Shown: positions 16,473 to 25,480, counted from the first letter of the stretch. The stretch: DNA of 38,941 nt from an uncultured Oscillospiraceae bacterium (GCA_947630375.1 CANRHH010000024.1:1-38941), one strand, 5' to 3'. Numbers and translations are program-made. The notes: a model not told the origin generated them from the sequence alone.

Positions 16473-16508
16473 AAAAGCGCCCCATACAAGATGTATGGGG
16501 CTGCTTTT
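16473..16508. terminator. Terminator at the end of the uvrC-coaD unit
   Basis: The core stem CCCCATAC/GTATGGGG (16480-16487 with 16493-16500) is extended by AAAAGC/GCTTTT across a small bulge. On the minus strand it ends CGCTTTT, 20 bases after the coiled-coil gene, and separates that unit from the mraZ promoter. The symmetry would also allow rightward termination. Confidence 0.7.
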
Positions 16509-16527
16509 GAAAAAACCAGTATATAGG

Positions 16528-17034
16528 TCAGTCGTCCTCCCGGCGGCTGCGGGGATTGGGCCGGGGGGCCGGCTGGCTCCCGGCGGCCTTGATGGCGTTG
16601 TGCACGCCCTGGAGATTGTTCAGCGCGCTGCCGACGCTCTCCTCCGCCTGGCGCATGATATCCTCCACGTACTCGCTGGCCACCCGGCGCAGCTCCTTGG
16701 AGCGGGCCTCCGCGGAGGCGATCATCTCCGCGCTCTTGGCCCTGGCCACCCGGATGACCTCCTGCTCCTCCACCATGGCCCGGGCTTTTTCCTCGGCTCC
16801 CTTGCGCAGGGCCTCGGCCTCCCGCTTGGCGTTGCCGATAAACTCATCTCTGGCGGAGACCAGGCGCTTGGCCTCGGCGATGGAACTGGGGAGACTGGCC
16901 TTGATGTCGTTGATGATCTCGATGGCCTTCTCCCGCTCAATAATGCATTTGTCCTTCCCTACCGGGACGCTCCAGGCCTCTGTGACCATGCCGTAAAGGA
17001 TGTCCAGCAGTTCGATAATATCATTATTTTCCAT
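16528..17034 (-). CDS. Coiled-coil protein of unknown function downstream of coaD
   Basis: I do not recognise a defined family. The 168-residue product has a short N-terminal helical part. A long charged helix follows (about 60-145), rich in Ala, Glu, Arg and Lys and reading like a DivIVA or ATP-synthase-b-type coiled coil. The tail is disordered Pro/Arg-rich (PAPRPNPRSRREDD). No membrane helix or signal peptide is visible. ATG 17034 follows GGAGGGG and overlaps the end of coaD by 11 bases, so it is the last gene of that operon. A cytoskeletal or membrane-curvature role is a guess from composition only. Confidence 0.8.
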   Translation of the reverse strand: MENNDIIELLDILYGMVTEAWSVPVGKDKCIIEREKAIEIINDIKASLPSSIAEAKRLVSARDEFIGNAKREAEALRKGAEEKARAMVEEQEVIRVARAKSAEMIASAEARSKELRRVASEYVEDIMRQAEESVGSALNNLQGVHNAIKAAGSQPAPRPNPRSRREDD

Positions 17035-17527
17035 CTCTACCCCTCCACAGCTTTGCTTTTTTCTCTATATCATCGATGATCTCATTCGGGACAAGCCCCT
17101 TCAGATCCGCCCCGTAGAAAGCCATTTCCCGCACCACTGAAGAACTTAGGAAGGTATACTTCCCGTCCGCGGTGAGGAACATGGTCTCCAGCTGGGGATT
17201 GATCTGCTTGTTGATCAGGTTCATCTGAAATTCATATTCAAAATCCGACGCGGCCCGGAGCCCCTTTACCAGCACGGCGCCCTCATAGCGCTTGGCGTAC
17301 TCCGCCAGCAGGCCGTCATAGGTGTCCACTTCCACGTTCGGATACCGGGAAACGGAGCGGCGGACCATGTCCAGCTTCTCCTCCACGGTAAACATCGGGG
17401 AGGGCTTGGTGGAGTTGTGCATCACGCAGACGACCACCCGGTCAAAGATCTTGGACGTGCGGCGAATGATGTTCAGGTGGCCCAGGGTAATGGGGTCAAA
17501 GCTGCCCGGGCAGATGGCGATACTCAT
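17024..17527 (-). CDS. coaD: Phosphopantetheine adenylyltransferase
   Basis: CoaD makes dephospho-CoA from 4'-phosphopantetheine and ATP, the penultimate CoA step. The product is 167 residues, close to the usual 160. Nucleotidyltransferase motifs are PGSFDPITLGH (with the TxGH signature, residues 7-17) and the C-terminal SSSVVRE. ATG 17527 is chosen because homologues begin MSIAICPGSFDP and it shares a base with the rsmD stop (TGATG). The rsmD-coaD pairing is widely conserved. Confidence 0.96.
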   Translation of the reverse strand: MSIAICPGSFDPITLGHLNIIRRTSKIFDRVVVCVMHNSTKPSPMFTVEEKLDMVRRSVSRYPNVEVDTYDGLLAEYAKRYEGAVLVKGLRAASDFEYEFQMNLINKQINPQLETMFLTADGKYTFLSSSVVREMAFYGADLKGLVPNEIIDDIEKKAKLWRGRDGK

Positions 17528-18066
17528 CAGGAGCTTTCCTTTTCGTAGATGCAGATTTTCGTCTTCCCGTATCCATACTCCCGGCGTTTGCCGTATGGCG
17601 GGGTGAGGGTGGGCAAAGCCGTCTCTCGGCGCGCTTCGCATATTATTATACCACCATCCGACAATATGTCAACCAAATTGATCTTTTTTAGCACCGGTTC
17701 ATAGAGCCCCGCGTCGTAAGGCGGGTCCACAAAGATCAGATCGAAGCTCCCGCCGTGCTCCAAGAAGCTCAGCGCGTCCTCCTGAAAGACCGGGGCGCTC
17801 ATGCCGCAGCTTTTCAGATTCTCCCGGACGATCCGCACCGCCTCCTGGCTCTTGTCCACAAAAACCGCCCCGGCGGCGCCCCGGCTGAGGCATTCGATCC
17901 CCAGCTGGCCGGTCCCTGCAAAGAGGTCCAGCACCCGCCGGCCCTCGATGTCAAACTGGATGATATTGAACACCGCCTCTTTCACGCTGTCCGCCGTGGG
18001 GCGGATCTCGTAATTGGAGGGTGTTTTCAATTTTCTGCCTCTGGCGTTTCCGGTAATGACGCGCAT
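17527..18066 (-). CDS. rsmD: 16S rRNA G966 N2-methyltransferase RsmD
   Basis: RsmD methylates the N2 of G966 in the small ribosomal subunit. The 179-residue product has the N-terminal MRVITGNARGRKL, the SAM-binding DLFAGTGQLG (47-56) and the catalytic DPPY (114-117). Its start lies 40 bases inside uvrC and its stop overlaps the coaD start, so three genes are tightly coupled. Confidence 0.95.
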   Translation of the reverse strand: MRVITGNARGRKLKTPSNYEIRPTADSVKEAVFNIIQFDIEGRRVLDLFAGTGQLGIECLSRGAAGAVFVDKSQEAVRIVRENLKSCGMSAPVFQEDALSFLEHGGSFDLIFVDPPYDAGLYEPVLKKINLVDILSDGGIIICEARRETALPTLTPPYGKRREYGYGKTKICIYEKESS

Positions 18067-19910
18067 GGTTCGTTTTCATCCTCTCCGCCGCGGTTTTCAC
18101 CGCCGTGAAAATAGTCGTACACAGCCTGGGCCGTATTTTTGGGCACCACCCGGGACAGCTGCTCCGGTGTGGCCTCCCGGATGGCCTTGACGGATTTGAA
18201 GCTCCGGATCAGTTCCGTCCGCCGCTTGGGGCCGATCCCCGGGATCTTGTCCAGGGCCGAGCCGTAGCTCTCCCGGCGCAGGCTCCGCTGGTACTCGATG
18301 GCGCTGCGGTGGGTCTCCTCCTGGATGGACCCCACCAGGGCAAACACCGCCTGGTTGCCGCTGATGCCGATCTCCCGGCCGTCCGGGGCCACCAGGGCCC
18401 GTGTCCGGTGCCGGTCGTCCTTCACCATGCCGAAGATGGGCAGCTCCAGCCCCAGCTCCCGGGCCGCCCGCTGGGCGGTGGCGGCGTGGGTCTCGCCCCC
18501 GTCGATGAGCAGCAGATCCGGCAGAGGGGCAAATTTCTCGTCCCCGTCCATATAGTGCTGAAAGCGCCGGTGCACCGCCTGGTACATACTGGCGTAGTCG
18601 TCCCGGATCTCCAGGTCCCGGATGCGAAATTTCCGGTAGTCCCGCCGCAGGGGCCGGCCGTCCACATGGACGGTCATAGCCGCCACGATGCCCGTGTCCC
18701 CCAAATTGGAGATATCAAAGGCCTCGATCCGCCGGGGCACGTTTTCCAGCTCTAAAGCCTTTTGCAGCCACTCCAGGGTCTTGGAGCGGCGCTGGGCGGC
18801 GGTGGTCCGCCGCTGGACCTCCTCCCGGGCGTTCAGCGCCGCGCTCTCGATGAGGCGCATCCGCTCCCCCCGCTTGGGGGTCTCCAGATACACACGGCGG
18901 CCGGCGGCCTCGCTGAAAAGCCGCTCCAGCTCCTCCCGGTCCTCCACCTCGCAGGGCAGGAGGATGGTCTTGGGCCAGCTGCTGCGGGCCCCGTCATAAT
19001 AGTACTGCCGCACCAGGCCGGAGACGGCCTCGCCGTCCTCCTCCAAGGGCTCCTCCATCATCTCCGCGTCCTTCCCGGCCAGATCCCCGTCCACGAAGTG
19101 CAGCACGGTAAAGCAGCTCTTGGCCCCCCGGCAGAAGCCCACCGCGTCCGTATCCGCGAAGGCGGTGGAGAGCACCCGCTGCTTGTTGGTCAGGCCCTCC
19201 ACGGCCCGGAGCCGGTCCCGCAGCTCGGCGGCCCTCTCAAAGCGCAGCTCTTCGGCGGCCTGCTCCATCTGCTGCCTCAGGCTCTCTAAAAGCTGGCCGC
19301 TCTTGCCGTCTAAGATCAGCAGGGCCTGGCGCATCCGGCTGCGGTAGTCCTCGGCGCTGCTGTCCTTCAGGCACCAGCCGGCGCAGCTGCCCATGTGATA
19401 GTGCAGGCAGGGCCGCTCCTTGCCGATGTCCCGGGGAAATTTCCGGGAGCAGTCCGGCAGCAGCAGGGCCTTGCTGACGGTGCGGATGATATCCTTGGTC
19501 TGGCCCCGGCCGCCATAGGGGCCGAAGTACCGGGCCCCGTCCTTCCCCGCCCGGTTGGACAGGCTCATGGCCGGGTACTCGCTCTTGACGTCCACCCGGA
19601 TAAAGGGGTAACCCTTGTCGTCTTTTAAAAGAATGTTGTAGTGGGGCTTGTGCCGCTTGATGAGGGAGTTTTCCAGCACCAGGGCCTCAAACTCGCTGTT
19701 GGCCACGATGACGTTGAAGTCCTCCACCTTTTCCACCATGGCCGCCACTTTGGGCAGATGCTCTCCGTGGAAATAGCTGCTGACCCGGTTTTTCAGCTTC
19801 TTGGCCTTGCCCACATAGATCACTTCATTCTGGGCGTCCAGCATGATATAGACCCCCGGCAGCAGGGGCAGCTTATTGGCTTTCTCCAGCAGGGTCTCCA
19901 ACCGGGCCAT
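18027..19910 (-). CDS. uvrC: Excinuclease ABC subunit C
   Basis: UvrC makes both incisions in nucleotide excision repair after UvrAB locate the lesion. At 627 residues it is full length. In order: GIY-YIG nuclease (about 14-95, PGVYIMLDAQNEVIYVG), a Cys-containing middle part, a UVR motif (about 200-235, contacts UvrB), the RNase-H-like second nuclease (about 385-545, with AFDISNLG and LLLIDGG), and tandem helix-hairpin-helix (KIPGIGPKRR). ATG 19910 follows AAGGAG. The start lies 38 bases inside the upstream transporter gene. Confidence 0.97.
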   Translation of the reverse strand: MARLETLLEKANKLPLLPGVYIMLDAQNEVIYVGKAKKLKNRVSSYFHGEHLPKVAAMVEKVEDFNVIVANSEFEALVLENSLIKRHKPHYNILLKDDKGYPFIRVDVKSEYPAMSLSNRAGKDGARYFGPYGGRGQTKDIIRTVSKALLLPDCSRKFPRDIGKERPCLHYHMGSCAGWCLKDSSAEDYRSRMRQALLILDGKSGQLLESLRQQMEQAAEELRFERAAELRDRLRAVEGLTNKQRVLSTAFADTDAVGFCRGAKSCFTVLHFVDGDLAGKDAEMMEEPLEEDGEAVSGLVRQYYYDGARSSWPKTILLPCEVEDREELERLFSEAAGRRVYLETPKRGERMRLIESAALNAREEVQRRTTAAQRRSKTLEWLQKALELENVPRRIEAFDISNLGDTGIVAAMTVHVDGRPLRRDYRKFRIRDLEIRDDYASMYQAVHRRFQHYMDGDEKFAPLPDLLLIDGGETHAATAQRAARELGLELPIFGMVKDDRHRTRALVAPDGREIGISGNQAVFALVGSIQEETHRSAIEYQRSLRRESYGSALDKIPGIGPKRRTELIRSFKSVKAIREATPEQLSRVVPKNTAQAVYDYFHGGENRGGEDENEPCASLPETPEAEN

Positions 19911-20748
19911 CGGCAGTCTCCTTTCCGAATATACACCACAGCGTCACCGAGACCACCACGATGACGCAGCCGATCAGGGCGAAGAAGCCCGGCCGCTCCC
20001 CGTCAAACAGGAATACCCATACCGGGTTCAGCAGGGGCTCCACCGCCCCCAGCAGGCAGCAGGCCAGCGGCGGGCAGAAGGCGGAGGCCTTCACATAGAG
20101 TATGTACGAAATGCCCAGCTGGAAAACGCCTAAGACCAGAATACTGCCCACCGCCGCGGGGGTAAACGGCGTATCCGTCAGGATAAAGAAGGGCAGGCCG
20201 ATCAGACAGGTGATAAACTGGCCGGTGACAATGGCGCTGAAGCGCTCCTCCCCCTCCAGTTCGCCCACGGTCATATACATCCCCGCCATGAACATGCCCG
20301 CCAAGATAGCCACGAAGTTTCCCGCCACGTAACCGGGCCGGAGCTGGTCGAAGAAGAACAGGGCGATGCCCGCCAGGGTGAAGAGCACCGCCAGCAGGTC
20401 GGCATGGCGGATGGACTTTTTAAACAGCAGCGCCGAGAAGATCACGATAAACACCGGCGAGGTAAACTGGAGCACGATGGCGTTGGCGGCGGTAGTCAGT
20501 TTGTTGGCCACCGTAAAGCAGGTGTACACGCAGGCGGTCAGAAGCCCTGAAAGAAAGATTTTTTTATTGAGTATGTACCGGTAACGGCGCAGGGCCATGT
20601 ACCCGGCGATGGTGAGCCCGGCCACTAAACTGCGCATACTGGCCACCGCGAAGCCGTTCCAGGGCACCAGCTTCATAAAAATGCCTGCGATGCTCCACAG
20701 CGCGGCGCACAGGAGCATCTCAAGGATCGCTTGGTTTTCCTTTTTCAT
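19873..20748 (-). CDS. EamA-family (DMT superfamily) permease
   Basis: This is a ten-helix drug/metabolite transporter superfamily protein of 291 residues with two EamA repeats (about 7-140 and 150-282). Substrates of the family range from amino acids to cofactors and cannot be read from the sequence. It has a lysine-rich N-terminus, the first repeat motif WSIAGIFMKLVPWNGF, and a charged C-terminal tail that overlaps uvrC by 38 bases. ATG 20748 has a modest GAGG upstream. I see no clear promoter between the ptsH terminator and this gene. Confidence 0.85.
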   Translation of the reverse strand: MKKENQAILEMLLCAALWSIAGIFMKLVPWNGFAVASMRSLVAGLTIAGYMALRRYRYILNKKIFLSGLLTACVYTCFTVANKLTTAANAIVLQFTSPVFIVIFSALLFKKSIRHADLLAVLFTLAGIALFFFDQLRPGYVAGNFVAILAGMFMAGMYMTVGELEGEERFSAIVTGQFITCLIGLPFFILTDTPFTPAAVGSILVLGVFQLGISYILYVKASAFCPPLACCLLGAVEPLLNPVWVFLFDGERPGFFALIGCVIVVVSVTLWCIFGKETADGPVGDPAGESQ

Positions 20749-20781
20749 ACATGCCTCGGATCAAATTGTTGCTGTCAGCAA

Positions 20782-20810
20782 ACAGGGGTGTGCGGAACGC
20801 ACACCCCTGT
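20782..20810 (-). terminator. Terminator behind ptsH
   Basis: A perfect 13-bp stem (20782-20794 with 20798-20810) closes a 3-base loop. The minus-strand tail is only TTTGC, so termination may be leaky and let transcription reach the transporter-uvrC unit, for which I find no separate promoter. Confidence 0.65.
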
Positions 20811-20827
20811 TATATTTGCGGGAATGA

Positions 20828-21091
20828 TCACTCAGAAAAATCAGAGTCAATCAGCGCGGAAAGCGTCTCGATAGCGGCCTCTTCGTCGGTCCCGTCAGCG
20901 ATGATGGTGACGGCGGTCCCCTTCACGATGCCCAGGGAGAGCACACCCAGCAGGCTCTTGGCGTTGACACGGCGTTCATCCTTCTCAACCCAGATGCTGC
21001 TCTTGAACTCATTGGCTTTCTGAATAAAGAAAGTCGCGGGCCTGGCATGAAGACCTACCTGATTGTTGATGACTACTTCTTTGGTTATCAT
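20828..21091 (-). CDS. ptsH: HPr phosphocarrier protein of the PTS
   Basis: HPr carries phosphate from enzyme I to sugar-specific EIIA proteins. In Firmicutes it is also a co-repressor when Ser-phosphorylated. The 87-residue product has the active-site GLHARPA with the phosphorylated His, so it is HPr rather than Crh. It also has the regulatory serine loop KSLLGVLSLGI. ATG 21091 is chosen over an in-frame codon three residues upstream because AAGGAG lies eight bases before it. The gene stands alone with its own promoter and terminator; enzyme I and HPr kinase are not in the window. Confidence 0.93.
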   Translation of the reverse strand: MITKEVVINNQVGLHARPATFFIQKANEFKSSIWVEKDERRVNAKSLLGVLSLGIVKGTAVTIIADGTDEEAAIETLSALIDSDFSE

Positions 21092-21161
21092 ACTCGCCAC
21101 TCCTTATACTTTTAAAAATAAAAATGTACGTGCTATTTCTTTACAGCTCCCAAAATGTGTA

Positions 21162-21195
21162 CTTATACATTAACAAATTTTTTGTCAATCGTCAA
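21162..21195 (-). promoter_or_regulatory. Promoter of ptsH
   Basis: Two overlapping solutions lie in this AT-rich gap: TTGACG (21195-21190) with TAATGT at 17 bases, and TTGACA (21188-21183) with TATAAG at 15 bases. A 70-base leader follows. I see no terminator after mutS2, so some readthrough from that operon is also possible. Nothing else is visible in 21101-21251. Confidence 0.6.
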
Positions 21196-21251
21196 CCGGT
21201 TTTATCTGTTTCGTTGTTTTTACCATTATTTCGCAGGCCGTGCGGGGCATT

Positions 21252-23630
21252 TTATTTCAGTTCGACAACGGTCACGCCGGTCTCTCCCTCCCCGTAACGG
21301 CCCAGCCGGAAGGATTTGACGCTCTTATTGCGCTTGAGCATCTGCTGGATGGCATTTCGCAGCACGCCGGTGCCCTTGCCGTGGATGATGCGCACCGTCT
21401 CCAGCCGGGACATCACCGCGCTGTCGATATACCGCTCCGCAGCGGCCACCGCCTCGATGGCCTCCATGCCCCGCAGGTCGATCTCCGCCGGGGCCCGTTC
21501 CGTGCGCAGCTGGGAGCCGGTGGAGGCCACCGCCTTTTTGGTCTTGGCGGAGACGCCCTCCAGCAGCAGCACCTCGTCCTCCCGGGCCGTGACGGTCATG
21601 ATCCCAGCCCGCAGGCTCAGCTCCCGGTCCGGGGAGACGGAGATCACTTCCGCCTTGAGCCCCAGGGCCTTGATCTGCACCGTATCCCCGGGCTTTACCG
21701 GCCGGGCGGAGACCTTCTCCGGCTCCGGCGCCGGCGGGGCCGGCCGCAGCTTGTCCTCCGACGCGTTCAGACGGCGCAGCAGAGCGCTGCGGGCCTCGTT
21801 GACCCGCTGGGCGTCCTCTTCCTGGTTGGCCCGGCTGCGCATCTCGTCCAGCTCCCGGAAGGTCTCCTCGGCAGCCTCCCTGGCCTCGGCCAGGATCCGC
21901 TCCGCCTCCCGGCGGGAGCGCTGGTCCGCCTTCTCCAAGCGCACCTCCAGCTCTGAGCGGAGAAAGGCGGATCTTTTCGCGTTCTCCTCCGCCTGGCGGA
22001 GCCTGGCCTGGGTCTCGGTCCGGTCCTTTTCCAGCAGCAGGCGGGTCTGTTCCAGTTTCTCGATGGTGGCCTCAAAGCTGGCGCTCTCGGTGCCCACCCG
22101 CTTTTTCGCGTCGTCAATGATCTCGCCGCTCAGACCCAAGCGCCGGGAAATGGCAAAGGCGTTGGACTTGCCCGGGATGCCCACCAGCAGCCGGTAGGTG
22201 GGCCGCAGAGTCTCCACGTCGAACTCGCAGGAGGCGTTCTGCACCCGCTCCTCGTTGGTGGCATAGACCTTCAGCTCCGCGTAGTGAGTGGTGGCGGCGA
22301 TCATGGCCCCCTTCCGCCGGGCGTGCTCGATGATGGAGATGGCCAGGGCCGCCCCTTCGGTGGGGTCCGTCCCGGCGCCCAGCTCGTCAAACAGCAGCAG
22401 CGAGCGCTCGTCACACTCGTCCAAAATGCTGACGATGTTGGTCATATGGGCCGAGAAGGTAGACAGGTTCTGCTCGATACTCTGCTCGTCCCCGATGTCC
22501 GCCAGGATCCGGCTGAACACCGGCAGGCAGCTGCCGTCGGCGGCGGGGATGTGCAGCCCGCACTGGTTCATGGCCGCCAGCAGCCCGATGGTCTTCAGGG
22601 AGACCGTCTTGCCGCCGGTGTTGGGCCCGGTGATAATGAGGGTGTCGAACCGGTCCCCCAGCTCCAGGTCGATAGGCACGGCCTTGGCCTTGTCCAGTAG
22701 CGGGTGCCGGGCCCGGCGCAGCACCACTCCGGGCCCCTCCAGAGAGGCCGCCTGCCCGTCCAGCTCATAGGAGAGCTTGGCCTTGGCAAAGATCAGGTCA
22801 AGCCGCAGCAGCAGTTCCAGATCCTCCTCGATCTCGTCCCGGTGCCCGGCGCAGTCGGCGGAGAGCTCCGCCAGGATGCGCTCGATCTCCAGCTTCTCCT
22901 TGGCGGTCAGCTCCCGCAGCTCATTGTTGGCCCGGACAGCCGCCATGGGCTCTATAAACAGGGTCATCCCCGAGGCGGACACGTCGTGCACCAGGCCCTG
23001 GACCGAGCCCCGGTGGTCCGCCTTCACGGGCACCACATACCGGTCCGAGCGCATGGTGATGATGGGCTCCTGGAGCGCCTTGGCATAGGAGGGAGAAGAG
23101 ATGATTTTTTGCAGCGCGTCCCGGGCCCGCTGGGCGGCAGCGCGCATCTGCCGGCGCAGGGAGGCCAGCTCCGGCGAGGCGGTATCCGCGATTTCATCCT
23201 CGCCCAAGATGGCGTCGCCGATCTTGTCCTCCAGGAACTTATTGGCCCGCAGGGCCCGGAACAGAGCGTCGATACAGGTTTTGTTCTGCTCGTCCCCGGT
23301 CAGATAGCCCCGGACCAGCCGGGCGCAGCGGAGCAGACCTGCTATATCCAGCAGCTCCTTGGTGTTCAGCGCGCCCCCCAGGTCCGCCCGGTGCAGCGAG
23401 CCCCGCACGTCCTTTACCCCAGAGAAGGAGGGCGGCCCCTTGAGGACCATCATGCCCCTGGCCGCGCTGGTCTCCTCCAGCCGGCGGCGCACCTCGTGGA
23501 CATTGTCCGAGGGCCGCAGGGCCAGCGCCCGCTCTTTGGCCCCGGCGCTCACCGCGTGCCGGGCGAGCATCCCCAGCACCGTGGGCAGCTCCAGAGTGCC
23601 CCATGATTTTTCGTTATAATCCGTATTCAT
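21252..23630 (-). CDS. mutS2: MutS2 ATPase/endonuclease
   Basis: MutS2 is a MutS-like ATPase with an Smr nuclease. In Firmicutes it is linked to recombination control and, in Bacillus, to rescue of collided ribosomes. It has 792 residues, the usual length. Clamp/lever helices come first, then Walker A TGPNTGGKT near residue 335 and Walker B LLFDELGAGTDP. A long coiled coil (about 520-640) and a C-terminal Smr domain follow (about 715-792, with DLRGM and HGKGTG). The start ATG is directly adjacent to the recO stop (TAGATG), so it closes the yqfC-to-mutS2 operon. Confidence 0.97.
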   Translation of the reverse strand: MNTDYNEKSWGTLELPTVLGMLARHAVSAGAKERALALRPSDNVHEVRRRLEETSAARGMMVLKGPPSFSGVKDVRGSLHRADLGGALNTKELLDIAGLLRCARLVRGYLTGDEQNKTCIDALFRALRANKFLEDKIGDAILGEDEIADTASPELASLRRQMRAAAQRARDALQKIISSPSYAKALQEPIITMRSDRYVVPVKADHRGSVQGLVHDVSASGMTLFIEPMAAVRANNELRELTAKEKLEIERILAELSADCAGHRDEIEEDLELLLRLDLIFAKAKLSYELDGQAASLEGPGVVLRRARHPLLDKAKAVPIDLELGDRFDTLIITGPNTGGKTVSLKTIGLLAAMNQCGLHIPAADGSCLPVFSRILADIGDEQSIEQNLSTFSAHMTNIVSILDECDERSLLLFDELGAGTDPTEGAALAISIIEHARRKGAMIAATTHYAELKVYATNEERVQNASCEFDVETLRPTYRLLVGIPGKSNAFAISRRLGLSGEIIDDAKKRVGTESASFEATIEKLEQTRLLLEKDRTETQARLRQAEENAKRSAFLRSELEVRLEKADQRSRREAERILAEAREAAEETFRELDEMRSRANQEEDAQRVNEARSALLRRLNASEDKLRPAPPAPEPEKVSARPVKPGDTVQIKALGLKAEVISVSPDRELSLRAGIMTVTAREDEVLLLEGVSAKTKKAVASTGSQLRTERAPAEIDLRGMEAIEAVAAAERYIDSAVMSRLETVRIIHGKGTGVLRNAIQQMLKRNKSVKSFRLGRYGEGETGVTVVELK

Positions 23631-24371
23631 CTATCGCACCTTTTTCCAATAATCCAGGGTGGAAAAGCCCCGTTCCGTGCAGGTGAGCAAATAGCGCTCG
23701 GCCGCGTCCGAGAGCCGGGTCAGCTCCTTCTCTCCTAAACGGAAGGAGAGCAGCTGCCTGGCCGGGGCGGAGATCACATAGCGCAGCGCCGCCAGAGACG
23801 CGGGGCACAGGGCCGACGCGGCGGCGCTCCCCTTCCGGCAGGCCCGGCAGAACACCGCCCCGTCCGCCATGGACAGCAGCGGGTCCTCCATCTCTGTCCG
23901 GCCGCAGACCGGGCAGGCGGCGGCGTTGGGCTCATAGCCCGCCAGGCACATGAGCCGCAGCTCAAAGGCGGCCTTGACCTGCTCCGCCGGGCACAGCTCC
24001 CGGTCCAGCGCATAGAGGGAGTTGAGCCCCAGCTGCATCATGGCCCCGTCCGGCTGGTCCTCCACACTGATGGCCTCCAGACACTCGGCAAAGTAGCAAC
24101 CCAGGGCCAGCCGGGCCACATCGCTGCGCAGAGCCGGGAACAGCTCCAGCACCGTCCCCTCATTTACCGACCAGCGCCCCTTGTTGCCGAACAGCGTCAG
24201 CTCGGAATAGGTCAGCTGCTGGGTGGCCGCGGCGGTCCGGCTGCTTTTGCGCAGGGCTCCCCGGGCCCGGGCGGTCAGCTTGCCGTCCGTGTCCGTCAAA
24301 AGGGTCAGGATCCGGTCCGCCTCCTTGTAGCGCACCTCCCGGAGCACCAGGGCTTTCACATTCTTATACAT
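23631..24371 (-). CDS. recO: DNA repair protein RecO
   Basis: RecO anneals single strands and, with RecR, loads RecA in the RecF pathway. The 246-residue product starts with the family N-terminus MYKNVKALVLREV in an OB fold. A helical domain follows, then a four-Cys zinc site (Cys153, Cys156, Cys175, Cys178). There is no strong SD directly before ATG 24371; the nearest, GAGG, is at the yqzL stop. The order era-yqzL-recO is the same as in Bacillus. Confidence 0.95.
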   Translation of the reverse strand: MYKNVKALVLREVRYKEADRILTLLTDTDGKLTARARGALRKSSRTAAATQQLTYSELTLFGNKGRWSVNEGTVLELFPALRSDVARLALGCYFAECLEAISVEDQPDGAMMQLGLNSLYALDRELCPAEQVKAAFELRLMCLAGYEPNAAACPVCGRTEMEDPLLSMADGAVFCRACRKGSAAASALCPASLAALRYVISAPARQLLSFRLGEKELTRLSDAAERYLLTCTERGFSTLDYWKKVR

Positions 24372-24395
24372 GTCCGAATAGTATGTAAACTTACC

Positions 24396-24536
24396 TCAAT
24401 CCACCGGCCGGGGCGTCTGCCCCGCCGGGTTTTCTCCTCTGTTCTTTTTCTCTCCGGCCTGCACTGTCTTATACAGCAGATAGTACAGCGGATCGCCGGT
24501 GCTGGCAAAGGCCCGCCAGATAGGGTCGTCCTGCAT
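24396..24536 (-). CDS. yqzL: YqzL-like small protein
   Basis: This is a 46-residue reading frame between era and recO. ATG 24536 has AGAGGTGA five bases upstream, a better ribosome site than many neighbours. The product begins MQDDPIWRAFASTGDPLYYL. A conserved Trp, a TG and an aromatic-Leu-Leu run resemble the YqzL family of Firmicutes, which occupies the same position in Bacillus. The C-terminal 20 residues are polar and probably disordered. Function is unknown for the whole family. The family call rests on position, size and this short motif. Confidence 0.7.
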   Translation of the reverse strand: MQDDPIWRAFASTGDPLYYLLYKTVQAGEKKNRGENPAGQTPRPVD

Positions 24537-24592
24537 ACCGCTCACCTCTGCGCATAGTATTTGCAGCGGAGGCGGAGAGAAACCTGGTAACT

Positions 24593-25477
24593 TTATCCGC
24601 CGAAGCCCAGGTTTCGCAGCTGGGAGACGGAATCCCGCCAGTTTTCCTTCACCTTGACCCAGGTCTGGAGATATACCTTTGTACCCATAAAGGTCTCCAT
24701 ATCGGCCCGGGCCAGCTCTCCGATCTTTTTGAGCATGGCGCCTTTTTTGCCGATGATGATGCCCTTATGGCTCTCCTTTTCGCAGAAGATCGTGGCCTCC
24801 ACGTCGATCACGCCGCTGTCCCGCTCGGAAAAGCGGGTCAGCTCCACGGCGGCGCCGTGGGGGACCTCCTTGTCCAGGCACAGCAGCAGCTTTTCCCGCA
24901 GCAGTTCCGCGCAGATCTGCCGCTCGGGCTGGTCGGTCACCGCATCCTCCGGGAACAAGTGGGGGCCCTGCTCGGCGTATTTTTCCAGCTCGGCAAAGAG
25001 CTCGTCCACCCCCTCGCCGGTCTTGGCGGAGAGGGGCAGGATGGCGGCAAAGTCGAAGGCGGCGGCATACAGGGCCATGACCTCCAAAAGGCGGGGCTTT
25101 TCCACCGTGTCGATCTTGTTGATCAGCAGCAGTGTGGGCACCCGGGTCTGGCGCAGCCGCTCCAAAATGGCCTCCTCCTGGGGCCCCACCGCCGCCACCG
25201 GCTCCACCAGCAGCAGCACGCAGTCCACATCCGCCACGCTCTCCTTCACTAAGTTCACCATATAGTCCCCCAGCCGGTTCCGGGGCTTGTGGAAGCCCGG
25301 CGTGTCCAAAAACACATACTGGGTCTCTCCCCGGGTGGTGATGGCGCAGATCCGGTTCCGGGTGGTCTGGGGTTTATCGGAGACGATGGCGATCTTCTCC
25401 CCTGCCAGGGTGTTGGCCAGGGTGGACTTGCCCACGTTGGGCCGGCCGCACAGCGTGATCATCGCGGATTTTGTCAT
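24593..25477 (-). CDS. era: GTPase Era
   Basis: Era is an essential GTPase that binds the 3' end of 16S rRNA during 30S maturation. The 294-residue product has G1 GRPNVGKS (11-18), a G2 region with QTTRNRI, G3 DTPG, G4 NKID, and a C-terminal KH domain with IIIGKKGAMLKKIG. ATG 25477 follows AGAGGA at seven bases, just after the ybeY stop. Adjacent ybeY is its usual functional partner in 16S processing. Confidence 0.97.
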   Translation of the reverse strand: MTKSAMITLCGRPNVGKSTLANTLAGEKIAIVSDKPQTTRNRICAITTRGETQYVFLDTPGFHKPRNRLGDYMVNLVKESVADVDCVLLLVEPVAAVGPQEEAILERLRQTRVPTLLLINKIDTVEKPRLLEVMALYAAAFDFAAILPLSAKTGEGVDELFAELEKYAEQGPHLFPEDAVTDQPERQICAELLREKLLLCLDKEVPHGAAVELTRFSERDSGVIDVEATIFCEKESHKGIIIGKKGAMLKKIGELARADMETFMGTKVYLQTWVKVKENWRDSVSQLRNLGFGG

Positions 25478-25480
25478 TGG

